Assembly: GCA_947062675.1 (NCBI GenBank)
Contig: CAMSQM010000022.1
Coordinates: 1 to 48,829, forward strand
Source: an uncultured Roseburia sp.
Lineage (GTDB): Bacteria > Bacillota > Clostridia > Lachnospirales > Lachnospiraceae
Direction: 5' to 3'
Length of the DNA stretch: 48,829 nt
Shown: in pieces, positions 16,055-26,698 of the stretch
Layout of the letters: each line of letters begins with the position of its first letter
Numbering within the stretch: position 1 is the first letter of the stretch
Program-made: the position numbers and the translations under genes
Notes under the pieces: model-generated
The model's input: the letters and a program-made list of their open reading frames with translations, nothing else
What the model was told of the DNA's origin: nothing
Database searches by the model: none

Positions 16055-19000
16055 CTATTTCCCGAGAATCTTATCCAGCGTGTCAAACAGCATTTCCACA
16101 TCAATCGGCTTGGACAGATGCCCGTTCATCCCGCTCGCAAGCGCCTCCTGCCTGTCCTCCTCGAACGCATTGGCCGTCATCGCGAGAATCGGAACCGACG
16201 CCAGAGCCGGATCCTCAAGACTGCGGATTTCCCTCGTGGCCCCGTAGCCATCCATCACCGGCATCCTGACATCCATCAGTACAAGCTGGTAATAGCCCGG
16301 ACCAGCTTTTTTTAACATATCGACGGCGATCCGGCCGTTCCCGGCCACCTCCGTCTCAAATCCCGCGTCCTCCAGGATCGCTGTGGCGATCTCCTGATTG
16401 AGCTCATTGTCCTCCGCCAGAAGAATCCGCCCGGTACGGCGTCCGGCATGCTCTTGTGCGCCGTCTGCAGTCTCATCCTCCGTATCCACAATGGAATGCA
16501 GACAGCTCCGCAGCTCGGAGAGAAACAGCGGCTTGCTACAGAACGCCGTCACCCCTGCCTCCTTTGCCTCCTCCTCGATGTCCAGCCAGTCGTACGCCGT
16601 CAGCAGGATCACCGGCACCTCTTCTCCCAGCTCCTTGCGGATTCTCCTGGTGACCTCGACGCCGTTCATATCCGGCAGCAGCCAGTCAATCACATAGACG
16701 GAATACATATCTCCCCGTGTGACTGCCTGATGTGTGCGCAGCAGGGCCTCCTTTCCGGACAGGGTCCACTCGGCGCGCATTCCGATCTGCCCGAGCATAT
16801 AACTGACACTGTCGCAGGTATTAAAATCATCGTCCACCACCAGCGCCCTGCAGTTCTTCAGCTGCGGAATGTCCTGCGGCTCCTTCGCCCCGGAATTCAG
16901 GCGGAATGTAAAGCAGACCGTCACCTCCGTGCCATGTCCCTGTTCGCTTTTTACTTCGATTGTGCCGTTCATCATATCAACAATATTTTTCGTGATCGCC
17001 ATTCCCAGTCCGGTCCCCTGGATTCCGCTGATGGTGCTGCTCTTTTCCCTCTCAAACGGTTCAAAAATGTGCGACACAAACTCCTCGCTCATGCCGACCC
17101 CGGTATCCCGGATATGAAATTCATAATTTGCATACCCGCCCGGAGCGCCGGCCGTCTCCCGGATCCGCATGCTGACAATCCCGCCCGCCGCCGTATACTT
17201 GACGGCATTGCTCAGCAGGTTTAAAAGCACCTGGTTTAAGCGCAGCTTGTCGCAGAAGATCTCCTCGTCCAGGATATCCACGGCGTCAATATAAAGCTCA
17301 AGCTGTTTTGCGTGGATATCCGCCTGGAGTATATTGCGCAGCCCGTGCAGAATATCCGGCAGGCAGCACGGCTTTTCGTCGAGATGCATTTTGCCGCTCT
17401 CGATCCGGCTCATATCCAGTACGTCGTTGATCAGGCTTAACAGATGATTTCCCGAGGTCATAATCTTTTTCAGATATTCCTCCACGCGCTCCCGGTAGTC
17501 GATATGCGTGATGGCCAGGGCTGTAAATCCGACAATCGCATTCATCGGTGTGCGGATGTCGTGCGACATGTTGGAGAGAAAAACGCTTTTCGCCCGGCTG
17601 GCCCGGTTGGCCTGCTGCAGCGCATTTTCCAGCAGTTTTTTCTTCTCCATCGCAGCCCGGGTTTCCTCGTCCACGCTCCGGATTCCCAGAACTATCCCCG
17701 TCTGCTCTTCCCGCTTTCCGGTCCGCACCGCCTTCAGCTGGAAATACTGCACCTCGCCCTTAAGGCGCACGCGGTACTGCACATAATAGATCTTTTTTTC
17801 CGCCAGCTCCTTCTTTACACATTCTGCAGAGGCGGCCTGCCGCAGCATTTCGCGATCCTCCTCGTGCACAATCTCCTGTATGTAGCGCTCCATACTGTCC
17901 GCATAAGAAATCTTTTTGCCGGAAACAGGAATGAAAGCACGGCCATCCTCCTCCTCACTGCGAAGAGGAAAGCCATTCCCCGTCTCCAGATTAAAATAGC
18001 AGACAATGCTGAAATCGACGGTCAGCGCGCGGACCAGCTCGGCCTGACGCTTTTCATTCCGCTCCTCCCGCAGCTTCCTGTCGGTGCAGTCCAGAAGGAA
18101 ACGCTGATAAAACAGTCTGCCGCCTTCCATCAGAAGCTTGACATTGCCCATCACATGCAGTATTTTTCCGTCCCTGTGCCGCACGCGGTATTCCACGCTG
18201 ACGCTGTCCCCTTCTTTTTTTAACTTCCGGATATCGCTCTGCAGCCTTATTTTATCCTGCTCCAGAACGGAGCCTGCAACCATGTCAAACCCGTCAGATA
18301 TCATTTCTTCCTGCGACCGGTAACCCAGAATCGTGAGCGCGGCCCGGTTAACGCTCAGAATCTGCGAGCCGTCCACGCTGTGGCAGAGCACCCCGCAGTC
18401 AATCGTGGTAAAAATCTTTTCCAGCGTGCGGTTTTTTTCCACAATCTCCCGCTGGTACGCGCGCTCCTGCGTCACATCAATCGCCACTCCCACAGTGCCC
18501 GCCACGCTGCCGTCAAAATCATAGATCGGGGATTTGTATGTCATCAGCGTCCGCCGTCCCGCCCCGGTCTCAATGACTTCCTCCGAGATGCAGGTCTGCC
18601 GCTTCTCCATCACCTCCCGCTCGGACTCGATACAGGCCGGATCGTCGTGTTCGACATCCCAGATGTAGGCATGTCCGCGGCCTTCCACCTGCTGCTTTGT
18701 CTTGCCGACCGTCCGGCAGAAACTGTCGTTGACTTTCTCGTGAATACCGTTTTTATCCTTGTACCAGACGAGATTCGGAACATTATTGATCGTCGCCTCG
18801 AGATAATGGCTCGTCTGGCGGAAGTCCATGCGCATTCTGCACGTCTCCTGCCATCTCCGGAAGCGGAAACGCACCTCCGCGTCCGGCATCGGCAGAAGCC
18901 ACAGATCCTGAATCCCCCGGGAAATCTCCCAGAACGCCTCCGCGCACTCCCGCTCAGCCAGCACTATCACCTCCGCATCCTCCCGCGCGGCCCTCCGGAG

Positions 19001-19198
19001 CTCCTGTACTGTCTGTGTATCGCACGCTCCCCCCGGAGCGGCAATAATAACATCAGCCTTCTTCGCCAGATGCTCCTCCACCGCACCGCTCTCCAGAAAT
19101 TCATGCGTAAAATGCTCCAGAGGAGGCATCTCTTTTATCATCTCAAATATCCTGCACTGCCGCCCCAGCAGATAGACATGTAAATGGCAATGGTACAT
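16055..19198 (-). CDS. Hybrid sensor histidine kinase with PAS domains and two receivers
   Basis: A 1047-residue cytoplasmic-looking kinase; no membrane helices are evident. Order: an N-terminal ~120-residue region of unclear family with a receiver-like fold pattern, two clear PAS domains (LEATINNVPNLVWYKDKNG; IFTTIDCGVLCHSVDGS) and a third PAS-like segment, HisKA with the phosphorylated His in NMSHDIRTPMNAIVG (~545), HATPase (NLLSNAVKYTA; DTGVGMS; GTGLGMAIT), a receiver with Asp in VIDWLLPDMNG (~836), and a second receiver with Asp in LMDVRMPVMDG (~976). There is no DNA-binding output, so signalling must pass to another protein. Its ATG lies 13 bp after the metH stop with AAGGAGGAAA between, so it is probably in the metH transcript. 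The signal sensed is unknown. Confidence 0.92.
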   Translation of the reverse strand: MYHCHLHVYLLGRQCRIFEMIKEMPPLEHFTHEFLESGAVEEHLAKKADVIIAAPGGACDTQTVQELRRAAREDAEVIVLAERECAEAFWEISRGIQDLWLLPMPDAEVRFRFRRWQETCRMRMDFRQTSHYLEATINNVPNLVWYKDKNGIHEKVNDSFCRTVGKTKQQVEGRGHAYIWDVEHDDPACIESEREVMEKRQTCISEEVIETGAGRRTLMTYKSPIYDFDGSVAGTVGVAIDVTQERAYQREIVEKNRTLEKIFTTIDCGVLCHSVDGSQILSVNRAALTILGYRSQEEMISDGFDMVAGSVLEQDKIRLQSDIRKLKKEGDSVSVEYRVRHRDGKILHVMGNVKLLMEGGRLFYQRFLLDCTDRKLREERNEKRQAELVRALTVDFSIVCYFNLETGNGFPLRSEEEDGRAFIPVSGKKISYADSMERYIQEIVHEEDREMLRQAASAECVKKELAEKKIYYVQYRVRLKGEVQYFQLKAVRTGKREEQTGIVLGIRSVDEETRAAMEKKKLLENALQQANRASRAKSVFLSNMSHDIRTPMNAIVGFTALAITHIDYRERVEEYLKKIMTSGNHLLSLINDVLDMSRIESGKMHLDEKPCCLPDILHGLRNILQADIHAKQLELYIDAVDILDEEIFCDKLRLNQVLLNLLSNAVKYTAAGGIVSMRIRETAGAPGGYANYEFHIRDTGVGMSEEFVSHIFEPFEREKSSTISGIQGTGLGMAITKNIVDMMNGTIEVKSEQGHGTEVTVCFTFRLNSGAKEPQDIPQLKNCRALVVDDDFNTCDSVSYMLGQIGMRAEWTLSGKEALLRTHQAVTRGDMYSVYVIDWLLPDMNGVEVTRRIRKELGEEVPVILLTAYDWLDIEEEAKEAGVTAFCSKPLFLSELRSCLHSIVDTEDETADGAQEHAGRRTGRILLAEDNELNQEIATAILEDAGFETEVAGNGRIAVDMLKKAGPGYYQLVLMDVRMPVMDGYGATREIRSLEDPALASVPILAMTANAFEEDRQEALASGMNGHLSKPIDVEMLFDTLDKILGK

Positions 19199-19211
19199 TC
19201 CCGTTTCCTCC

Positions 19212-21707
19212 TTACCCCAGAAGCCGTTCCACCAGCTTCACGCACTCCGCCGCGTCCCCGGAATAACCGTCCGCGCCGATTTCCTCTGCAAAGCTTTCCG
19301 TAATCGCAGCCCCGCCGATCACAATCCTGGCCGTGCATCCCCTCTCGCGCGCAAGCCCGATCACCTCTTTCATCCGCATCATTGTGGTTGTCATCAGCGC
19401 CGACAGGCCGATGATCTGCGCGCCCTCGCGCATCGCCGTCTCCACAATACGCTCCGCCGGGACATCCCTGCCCAGATCTGTCACACGGTATCCATAGTTT
19501 TTGAGCATCAGAGCCACCAGATTCTTCCCGATATCATGGATATCTCCCTCCACGGTCGCCAGGACAATCACAGCCTTCTCCTCCCGTGTGTCTTCCGCAA
19601 GCATCGGCTCCAGATACTCTATCGCAATCTTCATCGCATTCGCAGACGAAATCAGCTGCGGGAGAAAATACTTCTGCTGGTCGAACAGCTCACCGACTTC
19701 CCCGATCGCGGGGATCAGTTCCCCGTTGATGATTTCATCCGGCCTGCGCCCGTCTGCGAGAAGCTTCTTCACCTCATCTAAAATCGAGCCTTTTCTCCCC
19801 TTCAGCACGGCGGCGTATACGGCGGATGGATTCGCCGCGCCGCTTTGCGGCTGCCGTTCCGCCCCCGTCCGGTCTTTCGGGACATCCGCGCCCGCCGCTC
19901 TCCCGGCGCCCGGTTCCGGTGATACCGCACCTGACGTCTGCGCCGCGCCTGCTCCCCCGTCTCTCCCGCGAAGAAGGTTCATGCGCCCGATATAGCGGAT
20001 ATCGCTCCCTTCCCTGTTCAGAAGCAGATCCGAGGCAAGAGCCGCATTCATCAGCAGATCCTGCGACGGATTCGCGATCGCCATCGTGAGCCCGTTTGCG
20101 ATCGCCATTGTGAGAAATGCGGTATTGATATAGCTGCGCTCCGGCAGACCGAACGAGATATTGGAAAGTCCGCAGACGGTTGGCAGACCGAGCTCTTCCC
20201 TGCAGTAGGCAAACGTCTCAAAACACTCCAGGGCAGCCGTCGGACTGGCCCCGACGGTGGCCACCAGCCCGTCAGCAATCACGTCCTCCCTCTCCAGGCC
20301 GTTCTTTTCCGCCTCCGCGAGCACCGCGCGGATAATGCCATGCTTTTCTTCCGCACTCTGCGGCAACCCCGCGTCCGAGAGCGGGAGCAGGATAAACATG
20401 GCCCCGTATTTTTTCGCGACGGGGAGCAGTTTTTCCATTTTATCTTTTTCCATGGAAATGGAATTGATCAGAGCGCGGCCCGGATAAATGCGCAGCGCAG
20501 CCTCGATAACGTCCACATGGCTGGAATCAATGCACAGCGGGCAGTCCACCGCGGAAGTCACCTCATAAACCGCCGCGATCATCTGCTCTTTCTCGTCGAT
20601 TCCGTTCATTCCCAGATTGATATCGAGAATGTCCGCCCCGTTTTCCTCCTGCTCCGCCGCCATTGCGCGCACCATGTCCAGACGTCCCTCCCGCAGCTGC
20701 GCCTGCAGCTGCTTTTTTCCGGTGGGATTAATCCGCTCCCCGATCACCAGAAATCTCCCGCCCGGGCAGATTTCCACCGATCTGCGCTCCGAGGTCAGAA
20801 TGCGTCTCCTGCGCTTCAGCGGCTGGCGCACCCGCTTCCCGGCCACAGCCCGGCTTAAGGCGCTGATATGCTCCGGCGTCGTCCCGCAGCAGCCGCCGAT
20901 GACGGACGCCCCGGCATCCACCAGCTGTGCACCCACGGCGGCAAACTCTTCCGGAGCGGTCCGGTAGACCGTCGCGCCGTCCTCCAGCTCCGGCATCCCG
21001 GCATTCGGCTTCACAAGCAGCGGAACCGTCGCAACAGCCGCCATCTCCCGGACTGGGGAAAGCATCGCCTCCGGTCCGGTCGAACAGTTCATCCCCACGG
21101 CATCCGCGCCAAGGCTCTGGAGCGTGACGACCGCCGTCACGGGGTCTGTCCCGTAAAGCGTCCTGCCATCCTCATTATAAGTCAGGGAAACCATAACCGG
21201 AAGATCACAGACCTCCCGGATGGCGAGAAGAGCCGCCCTGCACTCCTGCAGACTCATCATCGTCTCCACCACAAACAGATCAACACCCGCCTGCACAAGC
21301 ACTCCGGCCTGCTCGCGGTATATATCCACCAGTCTCTCAAACCGCATCTCCCCGATGGGGTACAGCTGCCTCCCCGTCATGGTGAGATCGCCGGCCACCA
21401 GAGCCCGCCCGCCCGCCGCCCGCCGCGAGAGCGCGACAAGCGCACGGTTCATCCCGTCAAGCCGGTCTGCCAGACCGTATTCCTCCAGCTTCACCCGGCT
21501 GGCCGTGAAAGTCGGCGCATATAAAATATCTGTCCCTGCTTTCACATACGCCTCCTGGAGAGCCACAAGAACCTCCGGGTTCTCAAGAATCCACTGTTCC
21601 GGACAGACGCCCACCGGCATCCCCGCCTTCTGCAGATTCGACCCCGTCGCCCCGTCCAGCACAACCGGTCCGTTATTTGTAAGTTGTCTGAATTCTTCTC
21701 TGGTCAT
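19212..21707 (-). CDS. metH: Cobalamin-dependent methionine synthase (short form)
   Basis: An 831-residue MetH that transfers a methyl group from methyltetrahydrofolate via cobalamin to homocysteine. The homocysteine domain has its zinc cysteines (GMNCSTG; GGCCGTTP). The pterin domain follows (IGERINPTGKK; DILDINLG), then the B12 cap and B12-binding domain with the cobalamin His in EGDIHDIGKN. The C-terminal S-adenosylmethionine reactivation domain of the ~1200-residue E. coli type is missing, as in many Bacillota, so reactivation needs a separate protein not seen here. An Ala/Gly/Pro-rich insert of about 50 residues lies between the pterin and cap domains. The start chosen is the ATG at 21707 (MTREEF) with GAGG six bases upstream; upstream ATGs lack sites. 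No B12 riboswitch is recognisable in the short leader. Confidence 0.93.
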   Translation of the reverse strand: MTREEFRQLTNNGPVVLDGATGSNLQKAGMPVGVCPEQWILENPEVLVALQEAYVKAGTDILYAPTFTASRVKLEEYGLADRLDGMNRALVALSRRAAGGRALVAGDLTMTGRQLYPIGEMRFERLVDIYREQAGVLVQAGVDLFVVETMMSLQECRAALLAIREVCDLPVMVSLTYNEDGRTLYGTDPVTAVVTLQSLGADAVGMNCSTGPEAMLSPVREMAAVATVPLLVKPNAGMPELEDGATVYRTAPEEFAAVGAQLVDAGASVIGGCCGTTPEHISALSRAVAGKRVRQPLKRRRRILTSERRSVEICPGGRFLVIGERINPTGKKQLQAQLREGRLDMVRAMAAEQEENGADILDINLGMNGIDEKEQMIAAVYEVTSAVDCPLCIDSSHVDVIEAALRIYPGRALINSISMEKDKMEKLLPVAKKYGAMFILLPLSDAGLPQSAEEKHGIIRAVLAEAEKNGLEREDVIADGLVATVGASPTAALECFETFAYCREELGLPTVCGLSNISFGLPERSYINTAFLTMAIANGLTMAIANPSQDLLMNAALASDLLLNREGSDIRYIGRMNLLRGRDGGAGAAQTSGAVSPEPGAGRAAGADVPKDRTGAERQPQSGAANPSAVYAAVLKGRKGSILDEVKKLLADGRRPDEIINGELIPAIGEVGELFDQQKYFLPQLISSANAMKIAIEYLEPMLAEDTREEKAVIVLATVEGDIHDIGKNLVALMLKNYGYRVTDLGRDVPAERIVETAMREGAQIIGLSALMTTTMMRMKEVIGLARERGCTARIVIGGAAITESFAEEIGADGYSGDAAECVKLVERLLG

Positions 21708-21745
21708 CCTTTTCCTCATTTCTGCCCTGTATCTGTACTGCAACT

Positions 21746-21774
21746 ATTATGCCATTTATCCCGGACCTGTGCAA
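21746..21774 (-). promoter_or_regulatory. Sigma-A promoter of metH and the hybrid kinase
   Basis: On the minus strand TTGCAC (21769-21774), a 17-bp spacer and CATAAT (21746-21751), about 39 bp before the metH ATG. The leader is too short for a cobalamin or SAM riboswitch. Confidence 0.75.
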
Positions 21775-21896
21775 GGACTTTCTTCCCCCCGCACGCTGAT
21801 GCCCGTGCGCCGCTGCCCGCAGATTCCGGCCACACATTGTCCGTACATTTTTCTGCCTGTCACGGCCGCGGTATCCTGTGAGCCGGCCGGCAACGC

Positions 21897-21921
21897 AAAA
21901 AAGAGGACATATGCCCTCTTT
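21897..21921 (-). terminator. Intrinsic terminator after the J-domain gene
   Basis: On the minus strand AAAGAGG-GCATATG-TCCTCTTT is followed by further Ts. It closes the heat-shock region and insulates metH. Confidence 0.88.
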
Positions 21922-21939
21922 CCATTTCCCTGTTGTATT

Positions 21940-22458
21940 CTACCGGTATCTCTGCTTTAACCTGTCGTATTCCCGGTTGATTTCCTGAATCATGCCGTTA
22001 TCCCCGCCCAGATTGTCCGGATGATAGATTTTGATCAGATCCTTGTACCTCTTTTTCAGCGCCTGCTCGCTCGAAACGCCGGCAAAGAACATCGCCTTCG
22101 CAAATGTGCGCGGCTCCGCAGTCGCCCGCTCCTTCTTTTCGTGGGCGCTCACATACCGGTAAAAACTGCGCTGCTTTTCAAACTGCTGTTTTTCCACGGC
22201 GAGTTTTTTGATCTCTTCCTCCAGAATCTTCCATTTCATCTCGAAGAGATGGCGCTCCGTCTCAATACGCCGGTCCTCCGCGCGCTTCTCGATCAGAAAA
22301 TCCTGTCTTTCCCGCTCCAGATTCCGGCGTTCTTTTTCAAGCTCACGCCTCTCCTCCCTCAGCTTCTGTCTTTTGCGGTCTATTTCCTCCTCCTCGCTGA
22401 GACACCACTGCGGATAAATGACATTGGGCTCGCTCATTTTCGCTGCTGACTGCTGCAC
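21940..22458 (-). CDS. Coiled-coil protein with C-terminal J domain
   Basis: A 172-residue protein. A short N-terminus is followed by a long charged coiled coil (about residues 25-110, rich in KLREERRELEKERR-type sequence). The last ~55 residues form a J domain with the diagnostic HPD (LKKRYKDLIKIYHPDNLGGD), which stimulates the ATPase of Hsp70. It lacks the G/F region and zinc fingers of DnaJ. The start is taken as GTG at 22458, where GAGGAGAGG sits at proper distance; the alternative ATG at 22437 has no site. It lies directly downstream of dnaJ but has its own promoter. A specialised co-chaperone for the adjacent DnaK is a reasonable inference. Confidence 0.82.
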   Translation of the reverse strand: MQQSAAKMSEPNVIYPQWCLSEEEEIDRKRQKLREERRELEKERRNLERERQDFLIEKRAEDRRIETERHLFEMKWKILEEEIKKLAVEKQQFEKQRSFYRYVSAHEKKERATAEPRTFAKAMFFAGVSSEQALKKRYKDLIKIYHPDNLGGDNGMIQEINREYDRLKQRYR

Positions 22459-22569
22459 GATATCCTCTCCTCACCGTGTCCGGAACGCCGCGGAAGCCGT
22501 GACGCGCCGGACACAAAAAACCAGACTGCTGTAAAATCAAACTACCAGCATTAGTTACCGGATATCGTC

Positions 22570-22597
22570 ATAATACTATATCTAGTACAAAAGTCAA
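22570..22597 (-). promoter_or_regulatory. Sigma-A promoter of the coiled-coil J protein
   Basis: On the minus strand TTGACT (22592-22597), a 16-bp spacer and TATTAT (22570-22575), about 110 bp upstream of the GTG start. No CIRCE element overlaps it. Confidence 0.7.
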
Positions 22598-22607
22598 TAG
22601 ACAATTT

Positions 22608-23774
22608 TCACAATTCCTTGATTTTATCCATAAATCCCTTCTTTTTCTTCTTTTCATGCTTCGCGGCGCCGCTATCCTTCCCCGCGCGGTTTAAGGAATC
22701 CCCCGTCAGCTCGTCAAATCTGCGGAGCGCTTCCTTCGCGTCCGCGCCCAGGCTGGTCGGCACCTGCACGATCAGCGTGACGTAATGGTCGCCGCGCAGC
22801 GCTTTGTTCCTCAGAGAGGGCACGCCTTTCCCTTTCAGGCGGATCCTGGTATCCGTCTGGGTGCCCGGCTTCACCTCGTAGAGCACATCGCCGTCCACCG
22901 TGCTGATTCGTATCTCACCGCCCAGCGCCGCCTGCGCGTAAGTAATCGGGGCGGTCGAATAAATATGCATATCCTGACGCTGGAACACCGGATGGCGGGA
23001 TACCACGACTTCCACAAGAAGATCGCCCCGCGGTCCCCCGTTTACGCCCGGCTCCCCCTTGTCGCGGATGCGGACGCTCTGTCCATTATCAATACCGGCC
23101 GGAATTGATACCTGAATCTTCTTTTTATTTGCGATATAGCCGGTCCCACGGCAGTCCGGACATTTTTCGCGCACGATTTTCCCGGAACCGTTACAGTCCG
23201 GACAGCTCTGCACATTCTGTACCGTTCCAAAGAAGGACTGCTGGGTAAACACAACCTTCCCCTTGCCGCCGCACTTCGAACAGGTCTCCGGATTCGTGCC
23301 CGGCTTCGCTCCGGTTCCATGACAGGTCCTGCACTCATCTTTTAAGACCATCTCTATCTCCTTTTCACAGCCGAAGACAGCTTCCTCGAAAGTGATCCGG
23401 ATACTGGTCCTTAAATTTGCCCCTTTCATCGGGCCGTCATTCGCCCTTCTGCGCGAACCGCCCCCGAAAAAGTCGCCAAAGATGTCGCCAAAAATATCCC
23501 CCATATCCATACCGGAGAAGTCAAACCCGCCTCCCCCGCCGGACCCGTCAAATGCGGCGTGGCCGAACTGGTCATACTGTCTGCGCTTTTCCGCGTCGCT
23601 TAGCACCGCGTACGCTTCCTGCGCCTCCTTAAATCTGGTTTCCGCCTCTTTATCGCCAGGATTCATATCAGGATGATACTTTTTGGCAAGAACGCGGAAT
23701 GCCTTCTTGATATCAGCGTCCGATGCCGTTTTGCTCACACCAAGGACTTCATAATAATCTCTTTTCTCCGCCAT
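22608..23774 (-). CDS. dnaJ: Chaperone protein DnaJ
   Basis: A 388-residue type I Hsp40. It has an N-terminal J domain ([13 protein letters not shown]), a Gly/Phe-rich region (~residues 75-110), four CxxCxGxG zinc-finger motifs ([32 protein letters not shown]), and the C-terminal substrate-binding domains. It delivers unfolded clients to DnaK and stimulates its ATPase. The ATG at 23774 follows AGAGGGAGCG; the frame is open further upstream without a site. It is the last gene of the hrcA operon, separated from dnaK by an unusual 254-bp hairpin-rich spacer. Confidence 0.98.
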   Translation of the reverse strand: MAEKRDYYEVLGVSKTASDADIKKAFRVLAKKYHPDMNPGDKEAETRFKEAQEAYAVLSDAEKRRQYDQFGHAAFDGSGGGGGFDFSGMDMGDIFGDIFGDFFGGGSRRRANDGPMKGANLRTSIRITFEEAVFGCEKEIEMVLKDECRTCHGTGAKPGTNPETCSKCGGKGKVVFTQQSFFGTVQNVQSCPDCNGSGKIVREKCPDCRGTGYIANKKKIQVSIPAGIDNGQSVRIRDKGEPGVNGGPRGDLLVEVVVSRHPVFQRQDMHIYSTAPITYAQAALGGEIRISTVDGDVLYEVKPGTQTDTRIRLKGKGVPSLRNKALRGDHYVTLIVQVPTSLGADAKEALRRFDELTGDSLNRAGKDSGAAKHEKKKKKGFMDKIKEL

Positions 23775-24028
23775 AACGCTCCCTCTTTTCAAAATCCCTG
23801 TTTTCCGGCGTCCGGACACTCCCTGACCGCCCGGCACCGGCACACTGCAGATCACGCCTCTTTACCGCACACAGGGGTTTCCGGATGCTGCCATCCGGAA
23901 ACCCCCTGACATGCCGGCGGATAAGCTCCCGTCCGCCGTCTGTAACCGCCTGCGGCGACAGGCTCTCCTGCCGGCACGTGCCGCTCCCGCTCTCCGGCAG
24001 CACTGCCGGAGAAGACGGAAACGATAAT
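23775..24028 (-). other. dnaK-dnaJ spacer with two perfect hairpins
   Basis: The 254-bp spacer holds a 10-bp stem at 23991-24012 (TCTCCGGCAG against CTGCCGGAGA, 2-base gap) and a 14-bp perfect stem with a 4-base loop at 23874-23905 (GGGGTTTCCGGATG against CATCCGGAAACCCC). Neither is followed by a T-tract on the minus strand. They may act as RNA processing or stability elements that make dnaK mRNA more abundant than dnaJ mRNA. Confidence 0.8.
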
Positions 24029-25936
<1,908 letters not shown>

Positions 25937-25943
25937 TTATAAT

Positions 25944-26684
25944 CTATGATACAACAGCCACCATGCTGTGTCTGACAACAGAATCCTTGTACAGATAGCC
26001 CTTCTGCAGCTCCTGCGCCACAATACCGGACTCATATTCCCCGCTCTCCACCTGCATTACCGCATTGTGGTATTCCGGGTCAAATTCCTGCCCGACCGCC
26101 TCGATCGGCTTCACACCGATCGCCTCGAGCTCCGTCATAAGCTGCTTGTAAATCTTATCCATGCCAGTGACAAAAGCGTCTTCCCTGCTCTCCTCCGGCA
26201 CCGCGGCGAGCCCTCGCTCAAAATTATCCACCACCGGAAGCATCTTTTCGATAATGCTCTTCGCGCCCATATCATACATCTGGGTCTTTTCTTTGTCCGT
26301 GCGCTTGCGGAAATTGTCAAATTCGGCCATCTGGCGTTTCAGCTTATCGGTGAGCTCCTCGATCTGTTCATCTTTTTTGTCCTTTTTCTTTCGGAAAAAC
26401 CCGCGCTTCTCCCCGGATTTACCGGAAGCCTTCTGCTCCGCTTCCTCTCCGTCTTCCGTTTCTTCCGCTTCGTCGTCCGCAGAAGCTTCCGCCTCCCCGC
26501 AGCCTTCCTCAGCTCCGGACGGCGCCTCCGGTTCTGTCTCCGCGCTCTTTTCCTCTTCCGCACCGGAAACTTCTCCGGCTGACTCCTCCGCATCTGTCAT
26601 GACGGCCACCGGCCCGCGTTTTTTTTCTTCCGCTTCCGGCACTCCCGCCATTTCTTCCGCGATCTTCTCGTTCTTTTCTGACAT
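25944..26684 (-). CDS. grpE: Nucleotide exchange factor GrpE
   Basis: A 246-residue GrpE, longer than usual because of an extended acidic N-terminus (about residues 1-100, dominated by Glu/Ala). The conserved part has the long helical dimerisation segment (LKRQMAEFDNFRKRTDKEK), MLPVVDNFERGL, and the C-terminal beta domain (GQEFDPEYHNAVM; VAQELQKGYLYKDSVVRHSM). It releases ADP from DnaK. It lies 14 bp downstream of hrcA and 40 bp upstream of dnaK. Confidence 0.98.
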   Translation of the reverse strand: MSEKNEKIAEEMAGVPEAEEKKRGPVAVMTDAEESAGEVSGAEEEKSAETEPEAPSGAEEGCGEAEASADDEAEETEDGEEAEQKASGKSGEKRGFFRKKKDKKDEQIEELTDKLKRQMAEFDNFRKRTDKEKTQMYDMGAKSIIEKMLPVVDNFERGLAAVPEESREDAFVTGMDKIYKQLMTELEAIGVKPIEAVGQEFDPEYHNAVMQVESGEYESGIVAQELQKGYLYKDSVVRHSMVAVVS

Positions 26685-26698
26685 CTCAGGCCACCTTT

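Noticed and set aside
21708-21896. Cobalamin or SAM riboswitch upstream of metH
   Set aside because: The promoter lies only about 39 bp from the start and no B12-box or SAM-aptamer motif is recognisable.
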